From the IMG/VR virus record IMGVR_UViG_3300025099_000033, positions 1 through 50,030 of that record: a stretch of 50,030 bases of DNA. One strand, written 5' to 3'. Shown piece after piece: positions 36,022 through 45,035 of the stretch. A program made the position numbers and the translations under genes. Position 1 is the stretch's first letter. Every line of letters starts with the position of its first letter. Source of the DNA: a virus. Below the pieces are notes generated by a model that did not search any database, had not been told where the DNA came from, and saw only the letters and a list, made by a program, of their open reading frames with translations.

Positions 36022-38235
36022 TTATTGTTTTATTAATTTAGATGACATTCCCTTGTTTTCATACTTAGCAAAGCCAATATTAAATTTTGTTTTTTCTTTT
36101 CTTACAGTTGGTGTGTATAAATTTCTATTACAAGCCATTACAGCCAAACCACTACTTATTGATGCATCAAATCTAGTTCTATTATTTATATCAAACTTAG
36201 ACCAATCATTCAATGTTTTATTAAAAAACATATTACCATAACTACCGTTTGGTGTTGCACCAACATAATTTTGTATGTACATTTCAATAGCAGCAGCATG
36301 TGCTTGCTTCATGTCTTCACTAGAATTAGGTATGCCACCTATTTCTTTTTCTGTTACAGATAATTTATTCCAAATTCTATCTGGTCTATTCATAGAGTAA
36401 CCTCTATACCCCCTTCTTTTTAAATAATAAAGAAGTCTTGGTTTGTTGTTTTCTGCAAGTATAGGCATACCATAAAATACTAATGCCATTAATACATCTT
36501 CAAAAAATATTTCAGCAGTCTGAGGTCTAGCTATATATTCTAAAAAAAATTTATTTGGTGGAGCATCCTCCATAGAAAACTTTGTTAATCCATGTAAAGC
36601 TCCCTTAGAACCTTGACCGTCAACAGTGCCAGATATATCATAACTATCACATCCAAAAGCACCTATATGTTCGTTACCGGGTTTTTTACCATTACTAGCT
36701 TCTATTACTTTGTTTTGCAAATGACTTGGTGGTACCCAACTAATATTAAACCTACCTTTTGGATCTGGATAAAATATTACTTTTGAATCTTTTATACCAT
36801 TCACCCATTGAAAATTACCTGTAGTTATGGAGACATTATTTTCCATAACTTCATTATAATCTATTTGCTCGTATATTTTTGTTAAGTTAAATATACTGTT
36901 TTTTGTTTCATCTCTAAAGGCATGTTCTTCTGTTCTAGGGAACTGTCTGTAAAATTCATTTAGTGCATCAGGATCATTTTTTAATCCATCAACTTCATTT
37001 TGCCAGTGTTCTAATATACCTATGTCTATGTAATCCCCATAAGGTCCTTTAACTTCTTTTTCAGGTGTATCAAATACTGGCTGACCGTATTCATCAATAA
37101 ACCCTTCGTAATTCCATTCCATAGGAATAAAAAGGCTATAAAGCCCAGAACTAGTCTGCCCATTTCTATTTCTTTTGGTGACATCAGAATCTCTGTATAA
37201 TTTTTTAAAATTACCACCACCTTTATCTGATGAGTTACATGTACTACCCATCATACATTTACCTATAACTCTACTACCTAACCTTAAGGTTGTTTTTGTA
37301 ACTCTCCAGTTGTTGAGGATGTTGTTTGGCTTCTCCCACTTCCCTGATTCATCATGTATGAGGAGTTTAAGTTTCTCCCCATCGTAGGAGTTATCTCCTG
37401 TATTTTTCCAGTCGATTGTGGTGTCCAAGCCTTGTAAATCTTCTGGTTTGTCTGTGCTCGTGATACTCCGTCTGGTAAGTTTTGATGCTGGTACTCTGAA
37501 TGCAAGTTCTGTTTTAGGTCTATCCATACCGTCTTGGATCGGTTTGAAGAAGAACGGATAGTTGACGGATATTGGCACCACTTTGTCGGTGAACATTTTC
37601 TTAGCATCGGGACCGGACTTGGACAAAATCCCGTAGCGTGCATCACTGGATATTGTTGCCAGATTAACGGTTTCACCACTTGCCATGAAAGAGAACCCTG
37701 ACCGTCTATTCTTAAGGTAACACATTCCATAACATCGAAAATCGGCTTTACAGGCTTCCCAAAAGATGTAGAATAATCTATTGGCTTCACGAAAGTCTGG
37801 CTTGCCGACATCAATTTTACTCCATTGCAAGTACATGTAATGAGTACCAGTAATATAAGTAGGATTACTGTTGTTATAGTACCATAAGCCTTCCTCTCGA
37901 ATTTTGAACTCATTCTCTATATATTCTATGTATTTTTCTTTAAAATCATTAGGGTATTCTTTCCAATCAAATATTGTTTTTATCTTATTAAGCTCTTTAG
38001 GATATTCAGTATACTCCCACTTATTACTTTTAAACTTAATAACATTATTTTGTTTTGGTAAGGCTATCTTGAGATTTTGTATCTCATATATCTCCCCAAT
38101 CTGACCGGTCTTACTAATTACAACAACATCGTGTTCTTTGTTATAACCATACCCCCATTTTTTAGACTTGTTAAGTCTTGTTATTGTATTTAATTTAATT
38201 GGAGTTACAACCTTATATAAGGTTTGTTTGTACAT
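36022..38235 (-). CDS. terL: Terminase large subunit
   Basis: The 737-aa packaging motor has an ATPase domain and an RNase H-like nuclease. The Walker A place is degenerate (LKNRRSGFSFMASG, ~174-187), as in crAss-like terminases. Walker B is LKLLIHDESGKW (D296-E297), with a coupling-motif candidate at MGSTCN (329-334). Nuclease carboxylates fit D530 (AFGCDSYDISGT), E579/D580 (IFFEDVLMA) and D690 (RFDASISSGLAVMA). It follows a 150-aa gene by 1 bp and runs into portal. Bases ~37290-37860, residues ~126-315 (the whole ATPase core), have noticeably higher GC and different codon choice than the rest of the gene. Confidence 0.92.
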   Translation of the reverse strand: MYKQTLYKVVTPIKLNTITRLNKSKKWGYGYNKEHDVVVISKTGQIGEIYEIQNLKIALPKQNNVIKFKSNKWEYTEYPKELNKIKTIFDWKEYPNDFKEKYIEYIENEFKIREEGLWYYNNSNPTYITGTHYMYLQWSKIDVGKPDFREANRLFYIFWEACKADFRCYGMCYLKNRRSGFSFMASGETVNLATISSDARYGILSKSGPDAKKMFTDKVVPISVNYPFFFKPIQDGMDRPKTELAFRVPASKLTRRSITSTDKPEDLQGLDTTIDWKNTGDNSYDGEKLKLLIHDESGKWEKPNNILNNWRVTKTTLRLGSRVIGKCMMGSTCNSSDKGGGNFKKLYRDSDVTKRNRNGQTSSGLYSLFIPMEWNYEGFIDEYGQPVFDTPEKEVKGPYGDYIDIGILEHWQNEVDGLKNDPDALNEFYRQFPRTEEHAFRDETKNSIFNLTKIYEQIDYNEVMENNVSITTGNFQWVNGIKDSKVIFYPDPKGRFNISWVPPSHLQNKVIEASNGKKPGNEHIGAFGCDSYDISGTVDGQGSKGALHGLTKFSMEDAPPNKFFLEYIARPQTAEIFFEDVLMALVFYGMPILAENNKPRLLYYLKRRGYRGYSMNRPDRIWNKLSVTEKEIGGIPNSSEDMKQAHAAAIEMYIQNYVGATPNGSYGNMFFNKTLNDWSKFDINNRTRFDASISSGLAVMACNRNLYTPTVRKEKTKFNIGFAKYENKGMSSKLIKQ

Positions 38236-38236
38236 A

Positions 38237-38626
38237 TTATCCTGCTGTGAAATAAGCGTATTCTAATAATATAGTGTGGCTACCAGAAGATTGAACATTT
38301 ACAACTACACTTGATTTAGATGGAAAAAACGCAAATTCTCCTGCAGCAATTCTAAGACCTTCTGTTGAGGTAAATAAAACTGATAATTGATTCGTAGTTG
38401 CAGTAGTTCCATCACCTTGAAATCCTGTGTGACTTATATAAACATATTGATTAGCGGAACCTGAAGGAACAAGTGCTACAACTGATCCAGTACTAGCTTC
38501 AGCAGTTATTTTAGAAATACCTACAATTGGAGCAACTACTGTTAATGAATCCGTTACAGAAAAACTTAATGTATCTGAAGTTACATCTGTACTCGCTAAT
38601 GTTAATGTGGGTGTTAATGTTGCCAT
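38237..38626 (-). CDS. Small beta-rich, Ser/Thr-rich virion protein
   Basis: I place the start at 38626 (MATLTPTLTLASTDVTSDTL), 7 bp after the upstream stop; the longer reading from 38689 overlaps it. The 129-aa protein is all beta and Thr/Ser/Val-rich, and ends HTILLEYAYFTAG. Similar short proteins occur among head and decoration genes in marine phages. It precedes terminase by 1 bp. No family name is certain; a virion role is inferred from position. Confidence 0.7.
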   Translation of the reverse strand: MATLTPTLTLASTDVTSDTLSFSVTDSLTVVAPIVGISKITAEASTGSVVALVPSGSANQYVYISHTGFQGDGTTATTNQLSVLFTSTEGLRIAAGEFAFFPSKSSVVVNVQSSGSHTILLEYAYFTAG

Positions 38627-38633
38627 GTTTTTT

Positions 38634-38912
38634 TTATTTAGATCTTTTTTCTGCAAAACCACTAAATGATACACTTTGATTTGTATCAAATGGTATTTTG
38701 TTTTCTATTATGTTTTCTTCTTCTTCTATTCTTTTAAGTATTTCAAACGCATCAAAGATAGCTAATTTTTTTGTTGCAGCAGCATTTTTTAATCTATCTG
38801 CTGATATATCATCATCTGAATCAACAATAGCTTCTTTAGCAACTTTAATTAATTCCTCAACTGCTACTTGCCCAGCTTGGATTATACTCTTCTTCGTTTC
38901 CTTGATATTCAT
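38634..38912 (-). CDS. Helical protein, possible small terminase subunit
   Basis: The 92-aa protein is almost wholly helical (KKSIIQAGQVAVEELIKVAK, DISADRLKNAAATKKLAIFD, AFEILKRIEEEENIIENK) and ends FSGFAEKRSK. The DRLKNAAATKKLAIFDAFEI stretch is a recurring sequence in marine phages, usually just before the large terminase, where the small subunit that recognises DNA lies. Two genes before terminase is consistent with that role, but no DNA-binding fold can be proven here. It overlaps the upstream 201-aa gene by 56 bp. Confidence 0.65.
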   Translation of the reverse strand: MNIKETKKSIIQAGQVAVEELIKVAKEAIVDSDDDISADRLKNAAATKKLAIFDAFEILKRIEEEENIIENKIPFDTNQSVSFSGFAEKRSK

Positions 38913-39462
38913 ATTTAATTGTAATTTGACTAGTTAAAACTCTATACAGTCTTTCACCGTCAATAATAAATTCATAAGTGCTCGCAGGTGTAAACCCAAC
39001 TAAGTCACCTTCTTTTAATCCAAACTTTAAAAGTGCTTTGTTGCTTTGTTTTAAAACACCTACACATTCTTTTTCTTTATCTGAAGAAAACTTATCTGTA
39101 GACTTTATAGGTTTTACAAAACAAAACCCATCTGTAGCAATCCATTTATCACCTCTTTTGTAAGAAAATATTTGATCTTCTTTTACACAATAAGTGTTTT
39201 CATCTATATAACTTCTACTATTTTTTTCTTCAGCTTTAACATTATGCCATCTCCTGAATATATTATGATGAACTATTACTTCATCTCCAACTTGTATTTT
39301 AGTAGGTATTACTATAGGAATTGATTTAACTATAGCTTTTCTACTAACATATTGATGATTATATATTTCTGTATTAAGTATAAGGTCTTTACCTTCTACT
39401 TTTTTAGTATTGTTATATCTAGAAGTTTTAGGTGATATAATAAAATCATATACACTTTTCAT
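38857..39462 (-). CDS. Putative tandem Cpn10-like (co-chaperonin-fold) protein
   Basis: The 201-aa beta protein looks like two co-chaperonin-type halves. Half 1 (~23-103) has KAIVKSIPIVIPTKIQVGDE, VIVHHNIFRRW and YCVKEDQIFSYKR. Half 2 (~111-186) has GFCFVKPIKS, CVGVLKQSN, GLKEGDLVGFTP, YEFIIDGERLYRVLTSQITI. Both follow GroES order: a VKP-type strand, a G-x-V turn, VGD-x-V, then a final DI/QI strand. A separate, normal groES is present at 46975. The halves share the pattern but little identity, so the fold call is inference. It follows the 74-aa gene and overlaps the small-terminase candidate. Confidence 0.6.
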   Translation of the reverse strand: MKSVYDFIISPKTSRYNNTKKVEGKDLILNTEIYNHQYVSRKAIVKSIPIVIPTKIQVGDEVIVHHNIFRRWHNVKAEEKNSRSYIDENTYCVKEDQIFSYKRGDKWIATDGFCFVKPIKSTDKFSSDKEKECVGVLKQSNKALLKFGLKEGDLVGFTPASTYEFIIDGERLYRVLTSQITIKYEYQGNEEEYNPSWASSS

Positions 39463-39683
39463 TAATATTCTAGGTTATACTCTACAGATATAGCCATGTT
39501 TTTATTAAAGTTTTTCCAAATAATTACATCATTATTTTTTTTAATGTAAATATCAAAACCTTCATCTTCTTCAATTATATCACAAATTTTATGCCCTCCA
39601 TAAACTTCTTGACCCACAGAGTAATGCATAGATTCATTTTTATAATCTTTGCCAATACTAATTTTACGTATTAATTTACCCAT
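39462..39683 (-). CDS. Small conserved-type phage protein
   Basis: The 73-aa protein starts at the second ATG of a pair (39683 or 39686): MGKLIRKISIGKDYKNESMHYSVGQ, then GGHKICDIIEEDEGFDIYIKKNNDVIIWKNFN. It looks like a compact beta protein with a G-Q-x-V-Y-G-G turn, of a type I have met between structural genes of marine phages; no function is known. It overlaps the 81-aa gene by about 8 bp upstream and ends at the start of the 201-aa Cpn10-like gene. Confidence 0.68.
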   Translation of the reverse strand: MGKLIRKISIGKDYKNESMHYSVGQEVYGGHKICDIIEEDEGFDIYIKKNNDVIIWKNFNKNMAISVEYNLEY

Positions 39684-39921
39684 CACCTTTTTCTATTGGA
39701 GTTATAGTACCGTTTTCAATGTTTATATTTACTTCACCGTACTCTTCCTCTAGTTTTAATTGAAAATCTCTAAGATTTTTTTGTACTTCACCTATTTGAT
39801 GAAGTATCATGTGTTTTTGAGTTTCTATTTGACCAATTTGTGATTGACCATTATTAATTTGTTTAACTAAAGTTTGTATTGACTCTAACTCTTCTTTTTT
39901 TATTTTTTTTACTTTACTCAT
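39676..39921 (-). CDS. Small coiled-coil protein
   Basis: The 81-aa protein is one long helix (residues ~8-60: EELESIQTLVKQINNGQSQI, GQIETQKHMILHQIGEVQKN, LRDFQLKLEEEYGEV) followed by a short strand pair (NINIENGTITPIEKG). This shape is widespread in phage genomes as a structural or assembly accessory protein of unknown function. It follows the DUF285 adhesin gene across a 65-bp AT-rich gap with no clear signal, and overlaps the next gene. Confidence 0.72.
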   Translation of the reverse strand: MSKVKKIKKEELESIQTLVKQINNGQSQIGQIETQKHMILHQIGEVQKNLRDFQLKLEEEYGEVNINIENGTITPIEKGDG

Positions 39922-39986
39922 TTTAAATTTAATTTAATTATACTTATTGATATTACTATTACATATATAGTTTATTTTTTAATTTT

Positions 39987-42008
39987 TTAAGTATGTGTTC
40001 CATCACCATCTGTTATTGTCCATCCTCTACCAACTAATGTTGTTCTAGCATTTTGACCTGCAGTATCTGTTAGTTGAGCACTACCAAAGTGTGCTATTAC
40101 ATTACTTTGTGTTGATTGTGCTGCCCAACCTATAATTGTAGCTTTATAGTTAGCATTTGAAAGAGCAGAGCCATTAAACATGTTTGCCATATCTGTCACA
40201 TCTGCTATGTCCCAACTAGCAAGGTTTTGATTAAAAGAAGAAGCTCCACTAAACATTTCTCTCATATTTGTTACCTTTCCCACATTCCAACTACTTATAT
40301 TTTGATTAAAAGAAGTATTGCCTTTAAACATTTCTCTTGTAGTTGTAACATTACTTACATTCCAAGAACTAATGTCTTGATTAAACGGAGTGCTCTCAAA
40401 CATTCCTAACATGTCTGTTACACTACTAACATCCCAACTAACAATATTCCCATTAAAAGAAGAAGCTCCACTAAACATTTCAAACATATCTGTCACACTA
40501 CTTACATTCCAAGAGTTAATATTTTGGTTAAAAGAAGTGCTTCCAAAAAACATTCTATTAGCATTAGTAAGGTTACCTACATTCCAAGAATTAATATCCT
40601 GATTAAAAGAAGTAGCTCCAGAAAACATTAATGACATATTTGTAACTTGACTAACATTCCAAGAACCTATATCTTGATTAAAGGCAGTGGCATTTATAAA
40701 CATTTGATTCATATTTGTTACGCTGCTTGTATTCCAAGAACCAATGTCTTGATTAAAAGAGGGAGCAATAAAAAACATATCTGACATGTCTGTTACACTG
40801 CTTACATTCCAGTCACCAATCCCTTGATTAAAAACACTTGCAGTTGAAAACATTCCATGCATATTAGTTACACTACTAACATCCCAACTACCAATACTTC
40901 CATTGAAGGCAGATGCTCCATTGAACATATCTGAAGTATTTGTTACATCTGCCATATCCCATCCATTTAATGTCTGATTAAATGCTCTAGCAGTTTCAAA
41001 CATAGAAGCGGTATTTGTAACACTACCCATGTTCCAAGAATTACAGGGTTGATTAAAGACAGTTGCTCCTTTAAACATTTCTGTAGTAGTTGTAACATCT
41101 GCCATGTCCCAAGAATTAATGCTTTGATTAAAAGCAACTGCATCCTTAAACATGTAAGATGTATCTGTAACTGACCCTGTATTCCAGCTATTTATGTCTT
41201 GGTTAAAAGCAGAAGCTTCATTAAACATTCTACTCATATTTGTAACATTACTAACATCCCAAGAGCTTATGTCTTGGTTGAAAGAGGTTGCCTGCATAAA
41301 CATTTGCGACATATTTATTACATTACCCACACCCCAACTAGAGACATTGCTATCGTTAAAATTTGTTAATGCTTCAAAACATGAATTTAACTGAGCACTA
41401 CTTTGAAATCCCGGTGTATCACTAGCACTTATATTTAAGCTTGTACTTGCACCTTTTAATTTTAAAAATTTCCATTTTGTATTACCCCAAGCGGTTATAT
41501 CTGTTATATTAAAATTATCAAGATTATTAAACCCCGGAAATGATGAAGGATTTGATGGAGTCATATTACCATTATATGTACTCACTGATGCACCACCACT
41601 ATTATCTGCTATAGTTCTAGTAAGATCGCTATTACTAGTTACGTTTGTTGTAGCACCATCACCCCAAGTCCAAACAGCGTTATAGTCACTTGAACTACCT
41701 GCTAAATCTATATCTGCGGCATAAGTGCTACCGGCAGGAAAAGTATAAGTGAATGAAAATGGTGTGCCAGAAAGTGGATAGCCTCTATACTGATCAGATT
41801 TTGTTATTTGACTTAAATTAGTTATAGTTCCACCTGCATGATCAGGGTCAAATAAACTTACATCTGAAGCTGCAATTAACTCAGAAAACTGAGTATCTCC
41901 ATCTACAGCCCCATTATTACCTTGATCTATTGCACCTTGTATGGTAGTAGTGTCACTACCATCTGTAGGACCAAACATACTAAAATTTCCACTAGTAGGT
42001 ACACCCAT
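39987..42008 (-). CDS. Tail-adhesin-like protein with 16 DUF285/BspA-type repeats
   Basis: The 673-aa protein has an N-terminal Gly/Ser/Thr-rich portion (to ~210) with a beta-sandwich-like stretch ([31 protein letters not shown]). Residues 215-614 hold 16 tandem ~25-residue repeats of consensus FNQ-D-I-x-S-W-(D/N)-V-x-x-V-T-N-M-x-x-MF-x-x-A. The C-terminus is of the BspA type ([33 protein letters not shown]). DUF285 repeats are leucine-rich-like surface modules known from Bacteroidota and Mycoplasma. In a phage they would form an extended binding rod. It follows the S74 fibre gene by 1 bp, suggesting one cell-binding unit. Confidence 0.88.
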   Translation of the reverse strand: MGVPTSGNFSMFGPTDGSDTTTIQGAIDQGNNGAVDGDTQFSELIAASDVSLFDPDHAGGTITNLSQITKSDQYRGYPLSGTPFSFTYTFPAGSTYAADIDLAGSSSDYNAVWTWGDGATTNVTSNSDLTRTIADNSGGASVSTYNGNMTPSNPSSFPGFNNLDNFNITDITAWGNTKWKFLKLKGASTSLNISASDTPGFQSSAQLNSCFEALTNFNDSNVSSWGVGNVINMSQMFMQATSFNQDISSWDVSNVTNMSRMFNEASAFNQDINSWNTGSVTDTSYMFKDAVAFNQSINSWDMADVTTTTEMFKGATVFNQPCNSWNMGSVTNTASMFETARAFNQTLNGWDMADVTNTSDMFNGASAFNGSIGSWDVSSVTNMHGMFSTASVFNQGIGDWNVSSVTDMSDMFFIAPSFNQDIGSWNTSSVTNMNQMFINATAFNQDIGSWNVSQVTNMSLMFSGATSFNQDINSWNVGNLTNANRMFFGSTSFNQNINSWNVSSVTDMFEMFSGASSFNGNIVSWDVSSVTDMLGMFESTPFNQDISSWNVSNVTTTREMFKGNTSFNQNISSWNVGKVTNMREMFSGASSFNQNLASWDIADVTDMANMFNGSALSNANYKATIIGWAAQSTQSNVIAHFGSAQLTDTAGQNARTTLVGRGWTITDGDGTHT
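40167..41366. repeat. Tandem 75-bp coding repeats (16 copies) in the adhesin gene
   Basis: Each ~75-bp unit encodes FNQ...W(D/N)V...VT...MF. Fourteen units are exactly 25 codons; the first is 26 and the thirteenth 24. The units are similar but none identical, so copy loss or gain by recombination is possible. These are coding repeats, not a CRISPR array. Confidence 0.85.
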
Positions 42009-42009
42009 G

Positions 42010-44223
42010 TTACTTAAATTTTTCCTCTATAGATGTTAATCTTTTTTCAAGTTCAAGTATTGCTTTGTGCATGTGAGCTACAACACTTCTATCACTCATA
42101 GATAAATAGCCTTCATTATTTTCATAAACTGCATGAGGGATTACCTCTTTAACTTCTTGAGCTATAAATCCAGATTCTTTTTCACCACCTTTAATATAAT
42201 TATAAGATGTGAACTGTTTTATGACTTCAATACCTTCTTTTATTGGTTCTATTTCAGACTTTAATCTTCTATCCGATGTAGTTATAAAATTAGATGCTGT
42301 AGCTGTTGAATGGACAAATAATTTTTCAGCTATACCTACACCTCCATCAACAATTAAAGCTCCTGTAGTTTTAGATGTAGTGCCAGTGGTGTCATCTATA
42401 TTTAAAACACCTGTAACCGTTAGATTATCACTAACTGTTGTTTGTGATGTTGTATGACCTATTGTTACAGCTGTACCAGATGTTACACCTAATAATATAG
42501 ATCCAGCACCAGAACCACTATTTAATGCATCTATAGTTAATGTTTTAGCACTACTACTATTAGCAGTCATTGTTATATTGGTGGTATCGGTTGAGTCTAT
42601 AGATAAAGTTGTTGTATCTATTGTTGCTGCACTTGAATTTACATCTAAACTACCAGTGGTAGTAAGTTCTATGGTTCCAGATCCAGAATTAATATCTATA
42701 CCATCTGAATCAATAGTTGCGGCTCCTGTGGCATCTAAGTCAAATGTTGTTCCAGCACCCATAGCTATACCACCAGCATCAGATAGTAATTCTACACTAT
42801 TGCCAGCTGTGCTTTGATCAGCGTGTATTTTAATGGTTTCTGAAGTACCACCGTTAGCGTGAAGTTTTATTGCATTAGCTGCATTTTCTGTAGAAGAAAT
42901 ATTAACTGAAGATCCAGTGGCTGTAATGTCAATATCTTCTCCGGCTGCAGCACCCGATGCTAAAATATCTATACCACCTGCTGTAGATTCTATTTTAATT
43001 GAATCTGAAGTGCTTTCACTAGAAGTTATATTAACTGCTGACAATACACCAGATATATCTATATCTTCACCTGAAGCTCCTCCATTTGTAATATCAATTC
43101 CACCAGCTGTAGTTACAATTTGTAAGGCATCTGCTGCTGTTCCTGAAGAAGATAGTATTAACGATGAATCTGTTGCACCTGCTAATGATATTGTAAAATC
43201 TTCAGCTGCACCATCTGTTGTTGATGTTATGTTTGCTGCTACTCCAGTATTATCAATAGATAATCCAACACTATCTATTTCAACAGCACCGTCAGTATCT
43301 ACATCTAGCTTTAATGCTGCATCTACATTTATACCTCCACCAGTTGATCTTAAATAAATAGCATCTGCGTCACTTTCTGTAGATGTAATATTTACTGAAG
43401 ATCCAGTTGCTATTATATCAATATCTTCTCCTGCAGCTGCACCTGAAGCTAAAACATCTATACCACCTGCAGTTGCTTCAATTACTATAGCATCACTACC
43501 ATTACCTGTAGCATCTATATCTATTTTAGCAGAATTAATTTCAATTTCATCATCAGCATCAATATCTAATTTACCATCTGCACTAGCATGTATAGACCCT
43601 TTACTACTATGAAACTGCAACTTATCAGTTGTACTAACAGTTAATGCTGCAGAGCTATGAGTTAAACTCATATTACCATTACCGAATCCTATAACTGCAC
43701 CAGAAGCTAAAAACAAATCACTAAAAGCAGTTCCTGCTTCACCTAAAACTGCACCATCATTTGTTGCAGGCTTTAATACATCATTAGCAATTATTAAATC
43801 TAAAGATCCTTCAGTTGTAAATTCTATCTGATTATCTGTAGTAAAACAAATTTTGTTATCACTATCTCTACCTACACATAGACCAGTGTTTAATATGCTT
43901 GTGATTGTTGTTTGTAAGGGATTTACTTTTATTGTGGGGGTTGCGCCTTCTCCTGAGTTGTTTAGGAGTTGTATGCCATCACCAGCTACTAAGGATTCAA
44001 CGTAGCTACCTGAAGTTCCGCTACCTAGTGTTACATCTGGGAAAGTTACACTTGATACGCCTGATGAGTTTATTGTAATAGGACCAGATATACCGGAAAA
44101 TATAAATTCTTTTAAATCTTGTAGTTTAAAGTTTTTTGTAGCTGTATCACTAGAATCTGTACCAATTACTTTATCGGTATTTGACAATGTTCCATCAAAA
44201 TCGTAGGTTGATATTCTAGCCAT
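42010..44223 (-). CDS. Tail fibre with repeated beta modules and S74 chaperone
   Basis: The 737-aa protein has a probable attachment N-terminus ([20 protein letters not shown], then [15 protein letters not shown]). A repetitive acidic Ala/Ser/Thr/Asp body (~200-600) carries copies of [20 protein letters not shown]-type units alternating with VNISSTE and LDVD pieces, suggesting a trimeric beta-helix. Residues 650-737 form an S74 chaperone ([28 protein letters not shown], then a terminal coiled coil). Bases ~43905-44075, encoding the segment with [20 protein letters not shown], have higher GC than their surroundings. It lies between the holin-like gene and the DUF285 adhesin; receptor binding is inferred. 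Confidence 0.87.
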   Translation of the reverse strand: MARISTYDFDGTLSNTDKVIGTDSSDTATKNFKLQDLKEFIFSGISGPITINSSGVSSVTFPDVTLGSGTSGSYVESLVAGDGIQLLNNSGEGATPTIKVNPLQTTITSILNTGLCVGRDSDNKICFTTDNQIEFTTEGSLDLIIANDVLKPATNDGAVLGEAGTAFSDLFLASGAVIGFGNGNMSLTHSSAALTVSTTDKLQFHSSKGSIHASADGKLDIDADDEIEINSAKIDIDATGNGSDAIVIEATAGGIDVLASGAAAGEDIDIIATGSSVNITSTESDADAIYLRSTGGGINVDAALKLDVDTDGAVEIDSVGLSIDNTGVAANITSTTDGAAEDFTISLAGATDSSLILSSSGTAADALQIVTTAGGIDITNGGASGEDIDISGVLSAVNITSSESTSDSIKIESTAGGIDILASGAAAGEDIDITATGSSVNISSTENAANAIKLHANGGTSETIKIHADQSTAGNSVELLSDAGGIAMGAGTTFDLDATGAATIDSDGIDINSGSGTIELTTTGSLDVNSSAATIDTTTLSIDSTDTTNITMTANSSSAKTLTIDALNSGSGAGSILLGVTSGTAVTIGHTTSQTTVSDNLTVTGVLNIDDTTGTTSKTTGALIVDGGVGIAEKLFVHSTATASNFITTSDRRLKSEIEPIKEGIEVIKQFTSYNYIKGGEKESGFIAQEVKEVIPHAVYENNEGYLSMSDRSVVAHMHKAILELEKRLTSIEEKFK

Positions 44224-44229
44224 TTATTT

Positions 44230-44682
44230 TTATTTTGCGCTTGTTCCGTAATAGTATGCAAATATGTTAGATATAACAACACCTTCTACCATACCCATTA
44301 AGTGTACAAACAAATCGTTTTCAACTACAGAGGGTACATACACCACTGCATATATTATAAAAGCAAATGACATTAACCCAACTACTCCGGTCAATGTCAT
44401 CATAAAATCTTTCTTACCAGTTTTGGCAACCTCTATCTCCCTGTTTCTAGCAGAGTCTCTATCAGCAACCTCTATTTTATAAAGTTCTTTTTGATGATTT
44501 TGCAACATCTTCTTATCTTCTGGAGATATGTCAGGATCTGCATCAATCATCTTACTTACCATGCTAAGAACTCCAGCGTCAGGTAAAAAGTCACCAGCAA
44601 CATTTAATATCTTAGGTGCCACCTTTGATAGCAATCCACCTAATTTAGTATCTTTAAATTTTTTCTTTTTATCACTACTCAT
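44230..44682 (-). CDS. 3TM-holin-type membrane protein
   Basis: The 150-aa protein has a soluble helical N-terminus (LLSKVAPKILNVAGDFLPDA, SPEDKKMLQNHQKELYKIEV, then VADRDSARNREIEVAKTGKK). Two clear hydrophobic helices follow (FMMTLTGVVGLMSFAFIIYA and LMGMVEGVVISNIFAYYYGT) and the end is YYYGTSAK. The DRDSAR-x-R-E block followed by membrane helices and a terminal Y-x-G-S/T-S is the pattern of the 3TM phage/GTA holin family. It would make membrane lesions that release lysis enzymes. It starts with a 4-bp ATGA overlap on the mini zinc-peptidase gene. Confidence 0.82.
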   Translation of the reverse strand: MSSDKKKKFKDTKLGGLLSKVAPKILNVAGDFLPDAGVLSMVSKMIDADPDISPEDKKMLQNHQKELYKIEVADRDSARNREIEVAKTGKKDFMMTLTGVVGLMSFAFIIYAVVYVPSVVENDLFVHLMGMVEGVVISNIFAYYYGTSAK

Positions 44683-45032
44683 TTTCTCCTTCTTTTACCG
44701 TTTCTATATTTTCTTCTAGTCTTTCTATATGCTTCTTCCTCCCAAGGCAAATCACTACTACCTTCTTTCATTTTACTTCTAGGGTAAGTTTTCCCTTTCC
44801 AATATACATTTTTATCATCATAATCAAGGTCACCTCTTTTCATTTGATTAAGATGAACTTTTTCGTGAGCTATAGCTTCTTTACCTTCTTTACTTTTAGG
44901 GTTTATATCATCATCTAAAAATATACTTCCATCTCTATTAGCTTCTGCTACCACTCCTTTTTGTAAACTTTTATGGAATATAGGTGTATTAGAATTTTCA
45001 ATTCTAATTAAACCTTTCATTTTAAATGCCAT
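44679..45032 (-). CDS. Small putative zinc metallopeptidase (HExxH)
   Basis: The 117-aa protein carries H56-E57-K-V-H60 (AIAHEKVHLNQM) in a helix, and a later WEEEAYRK glutamate cluster (E98-E100) that could supply the third zinc ligand, the layout of minimal gluzincins. The intervening stretch KRGDLDYDDKNVYWKGKTYP recurs in my memory of similar marine phage proteins. The tail is strongly basic (RRKYRNGKRRRK). It lies directly before the holin-like gene, so a lysis or virion-maturation protease role is possible but not shown. No signal peptide is present. Confidence 0.72.
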   Translation of the reverse strand: MAFKMKGLIRIENSNTPIFHKSLQKGVVAEANRDGSIFLDDDINPKSKEGKEAIAHEKVHLNQMKRGDLDYDDKNVYWKGKTYPRSKMKEGSSDLPWEEEAYRKTRRKYRNGKRRRK

Positions 45033-45035
45033 TAA

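Noticed and set aside
37284-37913. 209-aa - strand ORF inside the terminase
   Set aside because: It overlaps the well-supported terL frame entirely. It is low in recognisable structure and is probably opened by the locally higher GC.
38627-38689. Longer start (150 aa) of the gene before terminase
   Set aside because: The extra 21 residues (MIQIKVYHLVVLQKKDL...) overlap the helical 92-aa gene, whereas MATLTPTLTL is a typical virion-protein start.
40167-41366. Regular ~75-bp repeats that could be mistaken for a CRISPR array
   Set aside because: The repeats are in frame, encode DUF285-type units, have no constant spacer/repeat alternation, and no cas gene is near.
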